DNA of 64,000 bases from Acidobacteriota bacterium (lineage in GTDB: Bacteria; Acidobacteriota; Holophagae; Acanthopleuribacterales; Acanthopleuribacteraceae). Below, one piece after another: positions 62,146-64,000 of the stretch. Position 1 is the first letter of the stretch. The number at the start of each line of letters is the position of its first letter. The DNA lies in NCBI GenBank assembly GCA_030066195.1, contig JASJCB010000005.1, positions 100,901-164,900 on the forward strand. Reading direction: 5' to 3'. The position numbers were made by a program, and so were the translations under genes. The notes under the pieces were generated by a model, which was not told the origin of the DNA, did no database searches, and saw nothing but the letters and a program-made list of their open reading frames with translations.

Positions 62146-63135
62146 TCAATCGGGCCAAACGTCCCAAGAAGACCAGGCTCGGTTTTCCTCATGGAATTCA
62201 CGAAAGTGGATTTCAAGCGCCTCGATATCGGGCTTTACTTCTAGAAGGTTATAGCCTCGAAGTCGGCTCTCGGCATGGACCGCGGGCTCGCCGAAGCAAC
62301 CCGCGCCGACGGTGTAAATACGTTCCGGTAATAAAGATGCGAAATCCTCCCTGGTTTTCCCGTGAACGCGTCCATGGAATATGGCCAATGTATTCGCGCT
62401 TCGCAGGGCACGCACGGATTGCGGTAGGACAATAGGTTCTTCGCCGTCGGGCGGATGATGACAGACAGCCAATCGAAGCGGCGGCGGGGTGGAAGCGTTT
62501 GCCGATTCACCGTGTTGTGTAATTGCTTGATCCAGGGCCTTGTCAATGATTTCCGGTTGAAGGGTATTCGGTCGGCGGAAGGGGGCGTTATCCAGGTAGG
62601 CGCAAGAGTTGAAGCCCAGCAATTGAATCGTCCGGTCCCGGTGAAGCACCGAATCGAAGCCCTCGCCGAGGTGAAAAGGACAGGGACGGTTCTTCAGCGG
62701 TTGATAGAAGTTTTCGGCAAAGGGTTGGAAACGCCGGCGGTAGGCTTCCGGATTGCGAATAAACACCCTGTCGTCCTGGACGAAAATGTTTGCGGGCTCC
62801 AAGGCATCGATATCGACGCGTTCCAGAACCTCGATATCGTACATATCGCGAGTCCAATGCACATCATGGGTCCCCGGCAGGAACAGGCAGTGGTCGTTGT
62901 GAATGCCCAGGGCGGTCATCAATTGTTCGACGAAAATGCGAGCCCGGTCGAATTGGGCGGGAGCGCCGTTCCTGGTTACATCACCCGTAACGATCAACAT
63001 ATCCACTTGATCCAGTGAAAAACCGGGTTTCGGGCCTTTTAAATCGGTTAATAAAGGTTGCAGATGCCTATCGAGATCAGTCGATTCATCGAAAAACAAG
63101 CCGTCCAAGTGTAGAATGTGATAAGGGTAAGTCAT
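62146..63135 (-). CDS. Calcineurin-like metallophosphoesterase with degenerate metal site
   Basis: The 329-residue protein follows the metallophosphoesterase fold throughout: HILHLDGLFF (11-14), VDMLIVTGDVTRNG (Asp52), LFLPGTHDVHW (88-91), LAVCHHPP (226-227) and FHGRVHG (255-258), ending in a family-like tail NRAWSSWDVWPD. Compared with the canonical motifs DxH, GDxxxxG, GNHD, HH and GHxH, four positions differ: D to Gly12, H to Phe14, N to Thr89 and H to Arg256. Loss of the first motif and the catalytic Asn suggests a pseudo-enzyme. GGAG precedes the ATG by 6-7 nt. It is the first gene of a probable two-gene unit with the TIR-like ATPase; related phosphoesterases occur with NTPase or effector domains in bacterial conflict systems. 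Confidence 0.78.
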   Translation of the reverse strand: MTYPYHILHLDGLFFDESTDLDRHLQPLLTDLKGPKPGFSLDQVDMLIVTGDVTRNGAPAQFDRARIFVEQLMTALGIHNDHCLFLPGTHDVHWTRDMYDIEVLERVDIDALEPANIFVQDDRVFIRNPEAYRRRFQPFAENFYQPLKNRPCPFHLGEGFDSVLHRDRTIQLLGFNSCAYLDNAPFRRPNTLQPEIIDKALDQAITQHGESANASTPPPLRLAVCHHPPDGEEPIVLPQSVRALRSANTLAIFHGRVHGKTREDFASLLPERIYTVGAGCFGEPAVHAESRLRGYNLLEVKPDIEALEIHFREFHEENRAWSSWDVWPD

Positions 63136-63359
63136 GACCGCTCCGTTATCGGTAGGAGCATTAAACCATATTTTTATGCGCGAATAAAAATTATATGAAT
63201 AAGACTGCTGTGAATAATGTTACAGGCCTTTTCGGTTGCCCTCCGGTTTCTTTGCGGGTTTTGCCGGTATAGGAGTGGTTACTCGTACCGGGAAGCCATT
63301 TCCGTGCGGGGGCTGTCGGTAGACCGCAGTCCTACCGCGACGAAGAAGGGGGGTTGGGT

Positions 63360-63402
63360 CAAGAGTTTTTTGCCGCGGATCTCGCGGATCTGCACAGAAA
63401 AA
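63360..63402 (+). repeat. Dispersed repeat (GCCGCGGATC family), copy 1
   Basis: AAGAGTTTTTTGCCGCGGAT continues into CTCGCGGATCTGCACAGAAA and AAG. It matches 63485-63526 in reverse complement, with about 80-85% identity by eye. Elements with a GCCGCGGATNNCGCGGAT core are common dispersed repeats in several bacterial phyla. Confidence 0.7.
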
Positions 63403-63484
63403 GACATGTCTTTGGTCCTGATCTTACCTTGGTCCCAAGGTCACGGTGTCCTCGGCTGCCCGGCAGGGAGGGATGAGAGATTGG

Positions 63485-63526
63485 TTTTTTCTGCGAAGAT
63501 CCGCGCGATCCGCGGCTGAAACTCTT
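63485..63526 (-). repeat. Dispersed repeat (GCCGCGGATC family), copy 2, inverted
   Basis: Reverse complement of copy 1, 83 bp away from it. On the minus strand it reads AAGAGTTTCAGCCGCGGATC, then GCGCGGATCTTCGCAGAAAA. The two copies could pair as a hairpin with an 83-nt loop. Confidence 0.7.
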
Positions 63527-64000
63527 TTTCCTCCTCTCTTCCTCTCTGTACACTCGACTTCCTCTGCGGCCAAGCACCTTCATTTCATAGACCTGCTGTT
63601 TACACCAAGACAACGGTCTCGGACAGCAGGCTCCCTGGCTTTGTCAAACCATTGGTTTCCCATGTATTTTGTGACATGTGACTGCCCCGGAACATTGACG
63701 ACGGCGCCGGCCGGCTGGAACTTGAATATGATGGAAATGCGGACGCGATGCCACCCAAGTGGGTTGATCATCAGACCTGAGTGGAGGGATTGGTAAAGCG
63801 GTACCCGAGATAACCTAAGGTTGTGTTTTTCATAAATCATCCTTAGAGGTTGCGTAGAGCTTGGCATCGGAAATTTGGTAAACTTTTCATGCAAAAAAGC
63901 CTATTTTTGACCCTTTCGTAGGATCGATGCTCGGGAACAGGTCTACCTGAAGGTGCGGAGGGTAGCATCAATCCCGGGAACAGGACCGGTTGGCGCCCGT

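Larger units (their letters stand above)
63136..64000. other. Right-end region without a recognisable gene
   Basis: The last 865 bp carry no convincing coding sequence on either strand. The left part (63136-63230) is AT-rich and should hold the promoter of the phosphoesterase operon. The middle holds an inverted pair of a dispersed repeat (63360-63402 and 63485-63526). The remaining 470 bp show nothing I can name. Confidence 0.5.

Noticed and set aside
63217..63894. Several short frames near the right end
   Set aside because: Low coding character, overlap with the dispersed repeat pair, no ribosome binding sites and no recognised family.

Overview
This 64 kb window comes from a GC-rich (roughly 58%), Gram-negative, flagellated bacterium. 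The supporting signs are a TonB-dependent receptor, an RND-type exporter, many secreted proteins with Sec signals, a hook gene (flgE) behind a clear sigma-54 promoter, very large one- and two-component sensors, a bifunctional AroD-AroE fusion and an RlmKL fusion. This mix resembles Acidobacteriota of the Holophagae/Acanthopleuribacter type or a deltaproteobacterial-grade lineage. That placement is an inference from gene content; no rRNA or tRNA gene is visible to settle it.

Layout. 0-15 kb: end of a probable glycosidase, an AAA-ATPase/PD-(D/E)XK protein, a MacB-like ATPase with its periplasmic adaptor but no permease, a DyP peroxidase, a DapB-like oxidoreductase, a 1767-residue kinase/ATPase/GAF/phosphatase protein, flgE, and an ABC-F ATPase. 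15-26.6 kb: an accessory region bounded by two inverted copies of a ~310 bp array of 42-bp palindromic units. It holds a small secreted protein, a C39-like peptidase, two propeller paralogues in opposite orientation, an NqrM-like protein, and a lipopeptide-type biosynthetic cluster. That cluster (FAAL-ACP-condensation, DUF6875-like, type II thioesterase, S51-like peptidase, small acidic protein) has its NRPS gene cut off inside the condensation domain by GC-rich repeats. 26.9-30.6 kb: aroDE and two proteins of unknown role.

30.8-45 kb: three giant sensor kinases with Reg_prop/Y_Y_Y periplasmic sensors. Between the first and second lie a 15-copy 41-bp tandem repeat that truncates a gene, a pilin-like protein and a serine-recombinase remnant. 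45.3-59.3 kb: an anti-sigma-like membrane protein, a GNAT acetyltransferase, an M61-like fragment protein, a TonB receptor, rlmKL, a MazG-like pyrophosphohydrolase, a TetR-controlled GST/PNPOx-like operon with two visible operators, a secreted protein, an MMPL/RND exporter and two tiny overlapping genes. 59.3-64 kb: a repeat-rich stretch with a 41-bp near-perfect hairpin, then a two-gene cassette of a TIR-like/ABC-ATPase fusion and a calcineurin-like phosphoesterase.

The strongest candidate for an undescribed system is that last cassette. It has the architecture of a bacterial defence module, but the visible hydrolytic motifs of both proteins carry substitutions at residues normally essential, while both reading frames are intact. 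The second theme is repeat-driven remodelling: arrays, palindromes and VNTRs sit exactly where genes end abruptly.
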